DNA of 64,000 nt from Hoplostethus atlanticus (lineage: Eukaryota; Chordata; Actinopteri; Trachichthyiformes; Trachichthyidae): the NCBI GenBank assembly GCA_034670405.1, contig JAXDDX010000006.1:8468001-8532000 (forward strand). Direction: 5' to 3'. Position 1 is the first letter of the stretch. Each line of letters opens with the position of its first letter. Of the stretch, positions 1-12,460 are shown one piece after another. The position numbers and the translations under genes are program-made. The notes beneath the pieces were generated by a model. It ran no database searches and was not told the DNA's origin. It saw only the letters and a list, made by a program, of their open reading frames with translations.

Positions 1-2801
1 TTTGCAATTATTTGATTTAAATCTGAGCTTGGCCACTTTTAAAACTGACTGAATTTAGCGAGGCTCACTGGGGTGTGTTGAGAGGAAAACATCACATATG
101 TGTATATCTTAGCCTTTCAGAAAATGATGTTTGAGGTTGCGAGAGTGCAGTTTTTAACAACAGTTTCATTAGTGCGCTCTCTCTCTTCCTGGCTGACATT
201 TGTTATCATAAAAAACCCATATAAATCCATATAAAACCCTGATTGTTGTCATATGTCAGTGAGGGCGTGCCCAGATGTACCTGTTTGGTTTAGTTTACTT
301 GTGAGGTTTTGTTTAGCACCAAGCGCTCTCTACTCCTGTTGCTCGCAGCTTCTGCTCTCTCTCTCTGGTATGTTCACTTCAGAGTATCTCAAAGGTAGCA
401 GAGTTGAAAATGAATGTTGGAAATTAATTTGACGCTCATCTCCCCCATGATAAAAAAAAAACAATGTAAGCTAGAATAGTCAAAGAATCCATATTCTCAT
501 ATTAATAACATTTCAGGTGGTAGAATTTTATGAATTACATCCTTAACTGATTTTAGATTAAATTAAGACCTGCAGGCACTACTGCCATTCCACTACAATT
601 AAAAAAAACAAATATTGTGATCATCATTGCATATCATCATTCTCCAACAGCTGTGTAACGGCAGGATCTTGCCAGTAGGCATTTGGGATTCATCTATATC
701 AATTACAATCTACCCCAATCGTTTGCTGATTGGGAATTATGGTCTCAAGGTAATCATGAGCACAGTATTGAACTGATTAAGGGTCCCCGTTCCTGTATGT
801 GGCGGTGCTCCAAATTTCATGAGCATCCATCGAGGCCATACCCCTGCGTGCAGTACCCTTACCACCCAGCAGAGGCCACTGTGGCCAAGCACCATCACAA
901 GACCTTTGACATCAGTCCGCTTCTCCAGTAGGACCACAGATTCACCAGTGACCTCAGCTCGATGGCAAAACATATCAATGCCGACCGAACAGGGCATTTG
1001 TTTTGATCAGTTATGTATATGGACTGTTGTAAGTTAGCGTAAGTAACAAGTAGTACTGTATCGGGTCTACTGCCTCATGCTTAAGTGGTACTAATGTCTT
1101 TTGATAGAGCTCGCTCCCTGGTGTAACGTCATCTGGCATTGCTAGTTGAATATCACTGTGTAGCAAAAGGCAGTGTTTGCTTACACATACACCATAATAC
1201 CTCCCTCCCCTCCTCTCTCTCCCAGACACACACCTTACAATATTTCTCACTTTACTGTAGGAAAACTTAGCAAAACACTTCAGTAACCAAAAACAATAAT
1301 GACTGTCTGCCTATAAACAGTAATTTGCAAAGGTACAGTAAATCAGCATTCACAGAGCAGCTAGGCACAAGATGGATGCATCGAACAACAGCAGCTGAGA
1401 GGCAGTGTGTCTCTGAACACGGCTAATGTCCCGTAAGGAAGCAGGTGTGTGAGGGGAGGAAGGCAGCGGAAAGGATAGGTAAAGCTTAATGGATCAGAAA
1501 TGGTGGCAAGCAAATCAATCTCCCTCCCACCCTCTCCCCTCTCGCCTCTCACGTCCATTTGTTTTCAATCCTTGTTTTTGTTTGCCATGTGAAAATGACA
1601 CGGTTGGGTGCCTCGATGAGTCAGAACCATCCTTCCATTCAACCAATAAACAGCTTGGAAAAATATCACGACCATTTATCTTTGAAATTATCTTGCATGC
1701 AAATAGAGTTTTATGTCTGTTTGTTTTGTCAGTGTGCGAGAAAACGCAACAGACTTGGATAAATCTCTTAACAACCTGCTGATTCACTGAAACAAAGAAA
1801 CATTAATGATTAAAGCGAGTTCACAGACGACCCCGTCTTTGTAGATAAACACCAAAGCCGTTGTTTACTGCAGCGGGCAGAGAAGCCAAACATTGGTTGG
1901 GTCCAGGACCGTAAAAAGAAAAGAGCATGTTCTCAAGTCTGTGAAGTTTGCAAGACCACTCCTTAGCACGTTGTCTTTGTTAGTAATGGGCTTGAAGCTG
2001 CGGCTTGCATTGCTAGACGCTGTGAACGTTGGGAGACAAACAATGTGTCCTGAAAGTAGAACAAAAGTAGAAGAAGAACAAAGCAGCTCAAAGGGCCAAG
2101 AAATATTTAATGTAAGAAGACCATATTTGTCTTTCAAAATAATAAAATATTTATTGAAGTACACAATATGTGCTCATAGATAGGCTGTACATACAATGCA
2201 ATAAATGAATTAAATAATTGATCCCGCGATCACAAACACTCAAGGGACTGAAACATGAAAGGTGTTTCAGATGTGAAGGCACTGAGGAAGACATACATGT
2301 TTTACACGTGTCACACACAGTGTTCTTATATCCCGGGTGTAATTATGGAGCACAGTATACATATACATATAGATTTGTAATGCCTATACAATACCTGAGT
2401 TATCATGTGTACTTATAAATTAGTAATTATTTAGACCTTTTCAATGGGAAATGGGAAATCTAGTAGACCGAGTTGTAAACAGGGAGTGTAAAATCACAGT
2501 GAAATGGCCATTTCAGAGAAGATTAGTACGAGGCTCTACCACAATGATGAAATTGGTGTGAAATCAAGCAGTGCACGTTTCAACAGCATATCTTCTGCAG
2601 GCAGCATAGACAGATGGATTTGTTCTGTCACTGATTTTTTTTCCCAGCCGTCTGTATATGGAGCCATTTGGGATAAATCCCTTATTTTATCGGCTCCACC
2701 GGTGAAATATCTTTCCATCCTCAGAAGCTGTGACCTGAAGTCACCCTCTTAACATAAAGCACGGGGTTGTCATGTGTTGTCATAGAGACCGCATCCCTTA
2801 G
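1..2801. other. Left edge, no supported gene
   Basis: Mostly A/T-rich unique sequence. The open segment at 683-931 is listed separately. The part around 2500-2750 is complex and unrepeated and may be a conserved non-coding element close to the candidate exon at 2802. Confidence 0.5.
683..931 (+). other. Open reading segment of uncertain nature
   Basis: It is open for 82 codons to a stop at 929-931, and its later half (HPSRPYPCVQYPYHPAEA, then HHHKTFDISPLLQ) has coding-like composition. The minus strand is open over much of the same region, which argues for chance or an old repeat. There are no clear splice sites. Confidence 0.12.
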
Positions 2802-2910
2802 AGTCAACAATACTGGGATTCCTTCCTCGGAATCATCCGAACCATTAACCACATCAACAACCGGGTGGCCATGAGCCGCAGAACAGATATCTGGTTTGAA
2901 AAACGCAAAG
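2802..2910 (+). CDS. Candidate exon, unassigned plus-strand gene (part 1)
   Basis: This is a 109-base open segment after acceptor CATCCCTTAG and before donor AAAG|GTATG. It starts in phase 0 and leaves one base. It encodes 36 residues beginning SQQYWDSFLGIIRTI and ending RRTDIWFEKRK. Codon third positions are strongly C-biased, as in fish coding sequence, and the other two frames are closed. I do not recognise the protein. The leftover G joins the first two bases of the segment at 32773 to make valine. It could still be a chance open frame or part of a conserved non-coding element. Confidence 0.45.
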
Positions 2911-4329
2911 GTATGGAATCACACATTTGATTCAGCTGTGAGAACGGAGAAAGAAAAACGGCATATGAAAAGCAATGACCGCAACAGACACAGACATTCT
3001 GAAAGTGTCAGGGGTTAAACGGAGATCTTTGGGTTGGGTTGAGTGCACATGCTTCCAATTAGGCGTCAAATAGGCAAGAGGAAACAGTTGATTTAGGAAT
3101 ATTACTGGAGAATGACTTTAATTAGCTGAGAGACTGAGGGGCCCTGGATGTGGGTTTCACTGACAGCACCAAACAGAAACAAACTGAGGACAGCACTAAC
3201 TCAAAACAAGGGGACCTCCTGATGAATCATATCTGTTGACAACAAGCTGAAAGAAGAATGATAGAGGTGTTTTAGAGCGTCAGGAACAAAGAGTCCGTCC
3301 CGGCTTGCCACTTTTGACTCCGTGGTGGAAACCAGGCTATTGTCAAGATCAACCGGCACAGCTGGATTGTGGCTGTTGTGACTTTCAAACCAGCCGTAGC
3401 CTCATTTGAAAGGCAAATGGCGCTGAAAGGAATGTCAATATATTATTCCATGCAAAGCCTCGTCGTATTATAGTGAGATGGCTCTGACTCACTCTCTCTG
3501 AATATGTTAGCAGTGTTGTTGTGTTGATCATGGGGTAAATTAGCCTTGGCTTTTAGATTTTGTCAAGCACATTTATTGGCTTAGTAGAATCAAACAGTAT
3601 GTGGGGTGTATGAACAGTTCCCCTGAGGTACTTGGAGTCATTTGGGCTGAATACTTAAGAGGTCCAACCATGTGGAATAGTGAAGAAAATGTCAGTGTAT
3701 AATATACGGTAAAGCACTTGATAGTCTCGGTTTTACAGTTCTCCGGGCAGGATTCGTTTTCATTTGTCATGGGACATCTCTAATGTCAATGACCAATTTG
3801 CACTGGATAAGTGATCTGATCTGATATCAGTCTCCAAAATTACAGAGATGGTAGTGTCTACTTCTTGTACATGTTGTTGTCACATAACATTCTGCCAGCA
3901 TCAATTAACTGTTCAAAAAAAGTGTGAAGAACCCTACATTACACCTCTTGATTAGCTCGAGAAAAATAATACAGATGTCTACAGCCTAAAGCTGATACAA
4001 ACTTTGCCCGTCTGGCAAGAACAGTAGAACATCTTCTTTGAATGGATTTTATCTCCTTATTATACCTCCGCTTGTCGTGGTAGGCCAATAGTTACGGGCT
4101 GGACCTGGGCCTAAGAATACAGACGTAAAAGGCTTCCTCGAGTGCCTCCATGCTTGTGAAAAGAAACAGGACACATAACCGTAGGTCAAGGCTGGAATTT
4201 TTACTGCCGCCGGGTGCACGCAGTCCGTAAAAGTTACTGACACGGCAGATTCAGTCAGGACTAAGATCACGGAGATGCTCGGGTAATTATGACATTACCC
4301 CGGCTCCCCCTGTAAAACTAATCCCATCC

Positions 4330-4440
4330 GAATAGGGCTTTAGCTGATGCTTATCCAGAATGACTGCACAATGAATGGGCAAGTCAAGGGTTTCGGTGTC
4401 TTGCTCAGGGACGCATCGACCATACACAGGGGCTGCTGCA
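4330..4440 (-). repeat. Degenerate L2/SINE 3' tail
   Basis: TTTAGCTGATGCTTATCCAG resembles the reverse complement of the L2-type tail seen at 59890. It is followed by GTCTTGCTCAGGGACG, a phrase common beside such tails in fish. It is an old, diverged copy; its boundaries are approximate. Confidence 0.45.
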
Positions 4441-5186
4441 GGCTGGTACAGGCTGGTCCCCCTCCCTCACAAGGCCAAGCTGTTGGCTGCAGATTGGCAT
4501 GCCAGCCTTTTCCCTGTATCAATTCTATCATGTGTTGCTGTGGCAGCTCCTCGGAGAAGTGCTTTATGTTTGTTTTCAGATAAGCCACCCAAAACTAATT
4601 TCCACAAATTGATATTTCTGTATTGACTTCAGCAGGTAGAGATCTACCTAAGCTGTCCCTGAGTAATTATGCAGCAATTACCGAGCCAATTTAGCGGGCT
4701 AGTAGAAGAAGCAGTGTATTAAAACCATTATGGGGCTTTGACAGCTTCTCTTAATTGATTGATGTTCAGCAACTGGATGGTGTTTACCAAATGGTGGGAA
4801 CACATGAATCATCTTCTGGAGAAAGTGCTTTCAGCCACACATCACACTCTGACATATAGAGAGCAGAAATATGCAAGAATACAACACTTGGCCTTAAATT
4901 GTGCACATATGAGAGGGTGTTAATGAATCCTCAGATGTTAGAATATCATCAATATGTAATATCGATGGTGTGTGTGTGTGTGTGTGTGCAAGAGTCTTTG
5001 TGGGTCCATGGTGTTTGTGCTACCATTGCAACCAAAGAGGTCCGTGCAGAACGTTTTGACTTCATACACTAATTCTCACTGCATTATTTGAATCACCTCT
5101 CAGCAGATTGGGGTCCGCTAAGAACAAGTGAGACTTACCAAGCTTTGTTAAATTACACAGAAAAAAAACAGCTAATAATGTAATAT

Positions 5187-5918
5187 CAGAGGCGTTGTTA
5201 GGATCTTGAAACATTGGCGGCTTAGCCCAGCCCAGAAATCTTTAATTGCATCGATAATTGCACCATTTTCAAGTTATTTCAGAGTAAAATGAATATAAGC
5301 TGTGACTGGATTTCACAACATGAAATCAAAATAAACAAAATGAGAGAGTTCTCATTCAACTTTGTTATTATTATTTTTTTCAGCAGCAGGAGTAAAACCC
5401 TAAAATAAAAAAAGACCCTTGACGTTGCTGAAGCATTGTATGTTGCCAATGCTTTGTTCACTTTTGAAAATTGACCAACCCTGGTCTCATAGCTTCTGCT
5501 GCTATTGTGTGACGAACTGTGTTAACTCTGAGTCTTATCTGTGGTGTGCCTTGGAATTAGTCTTATTTATGATGATTGACATAGCTATAGTCATATGTAA
5601 AGGTGTGCCTTGGAAATACTTGTTTTCATAAATGGTGTGCCTTGTGACAAAAACGTTAGAGAACCACTGAGCTAGACTAGCTAGCTAGCTAAAGAGCCCT
5701 TTTCTTCACCACCCTGAGCTTGTAGATGAGGCGGTCACAGTGGCAGTCTCACGTCCTCCTGACTCATCTGCTGCTACAGCAACAGGAGATAACACATCCT
5801 CCACCTCCTGTAGCCTCGCCTGACCTCGCCTGACCTCCTCCTTTTTCTTTATGAAAAACTTCTTATATCCATAGCTAGATAGCTGCCAAGTGCCAACAGT
5901 GACAAGCCCTGTAACCGG

Positions 5919-6005
<87 letters not shown>

Positions 6006-6254
6006 ACACAAAAGGTGCGCGTAGTGTGAAGTAGATCTGCTCCTTGAATGACACACAGAGGACCCAAAACGTACTTGCGTTTTAGATCAATGATATCATA
6101 TTATTTTCCAGGGTTTTAATGCATCGGAATGGCAGATAAATAGATCCGTGGCTATTTAAAAATGTTGTTTTTTTGTTGTTTTTTTTAGATCTGGGGCTAT
6201 TCATAAAACATCCAGGGCTGTAGCCTCGGACACCCAGGCCTAACGACGCCTATG
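5187..6254. mobile_element. hAT-type non-autonomous DNA transposon, 1.07 kb
   Basis: The ends form imperfect inverted repeats: CAGAGGCGTTGTTAGG at the left and CATAGGCGTCGTTAGG read inward from the right (14 of 16 match). They are flanked by a perfect 8 bp target duplication TGTAATAT (5179-5186 and 6255-6262). An 8 bp duplication and a CAGRGG-like end are hAT features. The inside lacks a full transposase. Near 5700-5880 the minus strand encodes a KKFFIKKKEEV-like piece, like the start of some fish hAT transposases. It also holds a GTGCCTTG...GAGAACCACTGA segment and an 82 bp CT tract. It is an internally deleted copy, possibly with a second element nested inside. Confidence 0.8.
5923..6004. 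repeat. CT microsatellite, 82 bp
   Basis: A perfect CT run inside the hAT-type element at 5187-6254. Confidence 0.98.
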
Positions 6255-7239
6255 TGTAATATAATTACAAACTGATTTGGCTTTCCCTGCCTACCAATGT
6301 AGTTTAGTTATTGAAGAAACGATGGGATGAAAGAAAAGTGCTTTTGTTTTTTTAAGATTTTTGCAAGGCATTTTGCCTCCAGAGCTGATGGTTCAGCCCT
6401 GGTGCATGTGGTCAAGCAGGTCAATGGTCATGGTGAGGTAGACTATTACTATTGCTGTTATCAAGGCTGCAGTATAAGATGATTACAACTGAGGGAAGCA
6501 CTCTAAGCACCACAGAGCATAAAGAACACACACTCAGATGCAATTACCGTGTGCAATTGTGTGTGTGTGTGTGTGTGATCTTTACATCCTTGGAGCAAAT
6601 ATGGCATGCCGGGATATTTTGAGTGTATCTACTCCGTTCATGTGCACTTTGTCCTACATATGTGTATATTTCTCAGAAGAAGCGGCTCCTCGGCTCTCAA
6701 CTGCTTCCAGATGCGGAATGCCAGAGATAATCTGCCCTTTGGATCTCAATGAGCGTAGGATGTCTTTCAGAAGCTGAAGCACCAGATTGTGGAGATCCTA
6801 CATGCACACATACACCAAAATAGAAACACACACACACACACACACACGCATCCACAAACTGTTACTCAGGCATCTGTGGGTTAGCTTCCCTCCTAGTCTT
6901 GCCATCCAACTCCTCAATGGCTCTGGTTACCTATTGTTTGATTGTTTGTCACACAAATTCATACACACTCATAAATAATCACATGTGCACAAACATACAA
7001 ACATGTGGATACACACACACAAACATACATGCCTGCATTGACACACACGGTGAATACAAGCAAGCACATTGTTAGTGACGATGTAAAATAGCACATAACA
7101 CAAGCCTACGTTGTAAACAAAGCACAAGCACAAAGAACAACGATGGACAACAAATCAGTTTGTTAATAGCATCGATCAAGGAAGTCATCTTTTTTTCATT
7201 TTTTTCCACAAGCACAAACAATACTGTCTGGAGAACAAG

Positions 7240-7377
7240 ATGGCGAGTAAGTTAATGTTCCTTTTCTGGCTGTTTCATACTTTGATTACTGTTTATACAC
7301 CCTATTTATCCCAGAATTTGATTTCAGCCAAATTGCTTTTGAAGTGGTGTTTCACCGAATGGCTAACAGATGCTTAG
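7240..7377 (+). CDS. Short open frame with a signal-peptide-like start
   Basis: ATG in the context ACAAGATGGCG opens 45 codons starting MASKLMFLFWLFHTLITVYT, a hydrophobic N-terminus, and stopping at TAG. A donor-like GTAAGT overlaps codons 3-4, so the ATG could instead be the end of a first coding exon. There is no downstream partner I can match. Confidence 0.12.
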   Translation: MASKLMFLFWLFHTLITVYTPYLSQNLISAKLLLKWCFTEWLTDA

Positions 7378-8419
7378 ATTGAAACAGATAGAAAACACAG
7401 CTCTGAAAACTCAAAATGTAAGAGCACTACCTAGCAAATGCATATCGTCAATAATACATCTTATATCCGTGCCTCTGTTAGCGATGTGATAGCCATTTAC
7501 GGTTGCCAGTAAAGCTTGTCAAAACATCTACAATGCATAGCAACGCAGAGGAAAGACTTCCAAAAGTGTAATAAATGTTATTGACATTTGTTTTGTTTTG
7601 ACTTTTGGCGAGCTATTCAGTGTAGCATTGCATCATGGTGAGTCTCCAGGACCTTTTCCAGACGGTTCTTCCGCGGGCCAACATAAACAACCAATCCTGT
7701 AAGCCGGGGCACCAAGCATCACAGCAACGCAAAATGCCTATGGCAACGGAACAGCGCGGACACCGAGCACTCGGAGCGACTCGTCATCCAATCAGAGTAA
7801 AGTTTTCCAGACTGGAAAAAAATGTCTGAAACAATTATAGTTTAGAGGGAAAGGCACCTCAGCACCAAGCTGAACGAGAAAAAAAAAACACTTCACAAAC
7901 AGAAGTGGGTATAGAATTAAAGTCATTACATTGAGGCCTTTTCGCTGGCTGCAAAAAGGCTGGCTTCATTTGAGAGATTACCCATGTTCAAATTTGCCTG
8001 GCACCACGGTGGTCATTAAAATTTTTGGCAGCTGCTTTCCTTTATGGATGAACTTTTGGTAGAGGGGGAATACCAGTCATCCAGAATGAACTGGGCTGGA
8101 ATGGCTTTCAGGAGAAACAACAGCCAGGCAGGCCTGAAAATAACACGTCGCCTTTTATGTGTGAGGCTGGGGCTTTGAGTTTTATGTTATTGAGGGTTTT
8201 GAAATTCTGCTGGATTCTGTCGTTGGATCTGCTCATGCAGGTTTCTCTGGTGGTGGGGGAAGGCGACGTGTCAACGAGACACCAGATCGCAGATCATAAG
8301 GCATAACAAAAGCTCAAGTTTCTCAAAACAGTCTGCTTCTGCTTGGAGGAAAATGGAAGCGCTCTGAGAGAAAATACCTCATGTGTTGGATTCCTTCTGG
8401 CTCATTGTTGTCTCCGCAG

Positions 8420-8470
8420 AGAGAGCATGGCGAAATTTGGGGCCCCTGCTGCATAGTCACCTTGAAAAAT
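8420..8470 (+). CDS. Isolated exon-like segment, 51 bases
   Basis: It sits between acceptor GTTGTCTCCGCAG and donor AAAAT|GTGAGT, both strong. It is open in two frames (REHGEIWGPCCIVTLKN in phase 0, or RAWRNLGPLLHSHLEK in the phase matching 2910 and 32773). It is too short to judge by coding content. Confidence 0.18.
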
Positions 8471-10024
8471 GTGAGTCAAATGCCAACTTCTGGCCTTTTA
8501 AATATCATCCAGAACTATAGCTTAGTGGAGGCAGTGTGACTTACAGTAATGGATTATCATGCTGCAAGTAGCTTTTGTGGTTTTAACATGTGTACTGTCT
8601 GGTGTACTTTCCTATGACCGTTTCCAGAGTAAATGAAAAGCAAGCGTTCTTTTATTTTTCCTTTTCCTCTGGTGCTCGATAGTCTCACACCTGTCATTTT
8701 TTTCTCATCTCCTTGCCCTTACTTCCCTTTTTACCTGCTTCTCTGTATTCTCTAAGCTGTCATTTTTTACCTTTTCATCTCGCCTCTCCTCCCACACCTC
8801 TCCGTCACCTCTATTAGTACCCTTATCCTCCATAGTCCCTACTCTCGTGTCATCTTCCTCTTGTCTCACCCCCCACCCCCCCAACATGTTTTTCATGCTC
8901 CGCATCTCGTCTCATCTCGTCATCCCGCCCCCCCCTTTCTCCTCTCTCCTCCCTCGCTCCTTCTCTCTCTTCTCACAGAGATGTGAGGAGCACTGCCCTA
9001 GGTTCTGGCCTTGGAACAAGCGCTCGCCTTGTGAGGCTCTGTTTACTTTGTGAGGTGTTTTCTCACATAGCAGCGTTTCACAGCCTCGCCTGGCAGATCA
9101 CATCTCCGAGTGTGTATGCCTGTGTGTTTGTTTGTGTGTGTGTGTGTTTTTGTGTACACTCAGTATGAACTCTCGCCAAGCTTGTGAATTCATTTATATG
9201 GTTTGCGCGTGTACTCGACTGCACGGGCACAAGCTTGCGTCTGTGCGTGTTTACATGTTTTCCTGAGTGTGTATGTGTGCACGCACGTGTGTGTGTGTGT
9301 GTGCGAGCATATGTGTTTACAGTACTGAGTTGTGTGTTGAGTCCATCGCCCCGGGGCAGTACGTACCTAAAGCCTTGCTCACAGGGTAACTAATGGACCA
9401 AGGCATGCGCTGCCTTCCTGTTTTCTTAATCAACAAACCTTTAAGGAAATTTAGCAGGTCTTTACAAAGTTTAATGACTAAGAGAATGTTTTTCAAAACA
9501 ACTTCTACCTCAAATACACTCAAAAAACAACTTACTCAAACTGTACGGTGAAAGTGACAACCATTTCTCCTTCAGAAATGTGTTCAAATAGATTCAAGAT
9601 TGTTTCTTTGCACTTGAAAATGAGTGTGATAGATAAATATGTCAAAAAGGCTCCAGTGAAGCTACCATATAACTTTTAAAAATACATTTCAAAACGGGTT
9701 CAGTAAGTCAGCATGGTGCGGAGCCGGCTGCACATCCTGAGATACATTACGACACACGATATTGATGATGATACGACCATTTATAACCTGGAGTAATGAA
9801 AATATGAGGCATCTGGTATTAGACCACATCTGAGTAGAGTTAGTGTCTGGCGTGTATCCGGATTATTCTACCTCTTTAAGCACTGATATATTACTCTTTC
9901 CACATGCTTGCTTGGATTGCAGAGCCCCTTCCCAGCAGCAGATGGGTGCCAGAAATGTTCCATACCTGGGGTACACATACTCACACAGTGTTCCAGGTCA
10001 GGTATTTGTTGTTTATTATTTATT

Positions 10025-10235
10025 TTTTTAACTTTTATTTATCCAGGGGAAGGGTTTTGCTGAGAATGCACACTATTTTTTCAGCAGTGCCCTGCTTCAC
10101 ATGCATACAGTTGCACACATTCACACCTAGGAGCTGCCCGGTACAACCACAGTCTTCTACTCTTGAGCCACTGAGCAGCTCTACTGGAGCGACTGGGGGA
10201 CCAAGTGCCTTGCTCAAAGTCTCCTCAATAGAAGT
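10025..10235 (+). repeat. Interspersed fish repeat, class uncertain
   Basis: Phrases such as TTTTATTTATCCAGGGGAAG, AGCCACTGAGCAGC and AAGTGCCTTGCTCAAAG are familiar from dispersed repeats in spiny-rayed fish. No terminal repeats or coding sequence are visible. It could be SINE-derived or an L2 3' part. Confidence 0.4.
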
Positions 10236-12423
10236 AGTTGCACTCAGGTATCTTGCCTTTCTTTATTATACACCCTGGGCTCCATTTTCTACCTCTTGAA
10301 GCTGTGAAAGTTTATCAAAATGATATATTGATTCTGAAGGTACCTAATAGGACTTTGGATGTATACAGAAATCTAATGATTAATGGATTTACTGTAGTGT
10401 GTGTGTGGATGCGTAACACAGATTGATTACCTCTGTCATATATTAAGGCCATAGGCAACCTTTTAACATTAAAGCAGATCAGAAATGTTGCCAATATTCA
10501 CTACCAACGGCATTTGTTCATGACACCTTTGTTTACAGCCCGCTATGTAACATTGATTTTGTCCTCTTGGCTAATCCTTGTCCATGCTGAAGGCCACGTT
10601 GCCCATTAACCTTGCCTCAAAACGTTGCCTTAGGGTAACATTCATTGGCAAGGGGTTCAGATAAAGACATTTATATACTCTGTGGTAACTTAAAGAGCAA
10701 CATTTTAAACCATTGACCTTACTGTACCTGCAGAACTACAAAGTTTTAAGCGAATTCCAAAATTAGGAAAATTGCAAATGTTGAGTAATACTTGGGAAAG
10801 AGGCTGTGTGTGCGTGTGCATGTATGTTTATGTGTGTGTGTGTGTGTGTGTGTCTGCACTGAAAGAAGGGAAAGGCAGCCATATGAGGCACTGAAGGTCC
10901 CAAAACTGCAAACGGCTCACAGCAGACATCTTATCTTTTATCAGCATGTACTGAACATACCAGAGATAGAACACTTGCCAAAGTGAGAGGGAATCCATGT
11001 TAAGGAAAACAAAAATATCTCAGTGAGGGTCACATAGGGGGAAAAATAAATAATACATTACACGGCTCCAAAAGTCAGAGGGCCAGCGAGGTTCATCTGA
11101 CAAAACAGCATTCCTATATTATGTGTGTTTATCACGTCGGGCCCCATATGAGAAAGCTCGTTCGACAGCCCCGGCCTCTCTTGAGATGTCTGAGAGCCGA
11201 TGTTTTCCGAGGCGCTAGCATTCCCAGACTCATATGAATCAGGACATTTACTGCAAAATGACCTGAGGGACGGGATTTTCCCAAGTCGATCTCCGAGGCA
11301 GCGGTGAAAGGGAGTACTCAAACGCTTGTTTTCTCTGATCTCAACTAATGGGGACGTCTGCTGTCAAAAAAAAAATTCCTTTCTAACAAGACTCGAGCCT
11401 CACCTGCTTAAGATGACAGCCTCTAAAATGAAACAGCAAATTCTTGTTTTCTCACGTCACCCAATGATGCAACTCGGCGCATTTGAGGAGCACTTCAAAT
11501 ATGAACCCAGGTGTTGTTGTCATCGTCACCGCTGCCACTTCCACATCAGACTGATCTGAGGTGATTAATCACCTTCCTGCATTCTTAATCTCACCTGAGC
11601 AGCACGGCCCGTCGCTCCCACACACAAACCAATATCCATCTGTTTAAAGAACGCCACAGCTCTTTCAGATGTTCCCGTCCTCCTCCTCCTCCCTCACCCC
11701 TCCCTCCTTTTCTGAGACCCAGGTCTGATCGTATCTCTGTAGCTGTACAGAATATGGAATGAGATGGAGAGACAGACAAAAACAGACCACTTATGCAACT
11801 GGATTTAGAGCAGCCCCCACCTCTGTCTCGTTCTGCCCTCCTTCTCTCTCTTTCTTGCTATATGCACAGAGAATGACTGGAACCAGACGGAGGGGGATTT
11901 CAAAAGCCAAAAATCAGACACTAGAGCAGAGATCAGATTGCATGTAGATGCGTTTTTCAAGCTTTTGGTGATAGTAGTCCCACAGGGACTGCTAGATTTC
12001 ACAAGATTGTCCAACTGTAAGTGCTTATGCAATGGGGAACACAGAGAGCACAGACTTCGACTGATGACCTCTTGCTTTTGGCGATGAAGTCAGCGTACCC
12101 TTAGCATTTGTCACCTCGCTCCCATGAAAACAGTGTGAGCCGTCACATTATTAGATACCAATTTTCCCAGCTTGATAACATCTTAAGTGGAAAGGGACTG
12201 TAGCCCTTTTTTTGACATCTTGATTGAGACACCTACAACAACCATTTGGGCTGAATCAGGCTCAGAGCTGATCATCACATTAATGTGACAACCCACAAAC
12301 GCCTACAACACAAGAGCCCATTTTAGAAACTCGCACCTACACATTTTCTCCTTTTCCCACACCCCATATCTCTGTTTTTCTCTCTCTCACTCTTTATGTC
12401 TGCCTGCCTTTCTGTGCCTTTCA

Positions 12424-12460
<37 letters not shown>

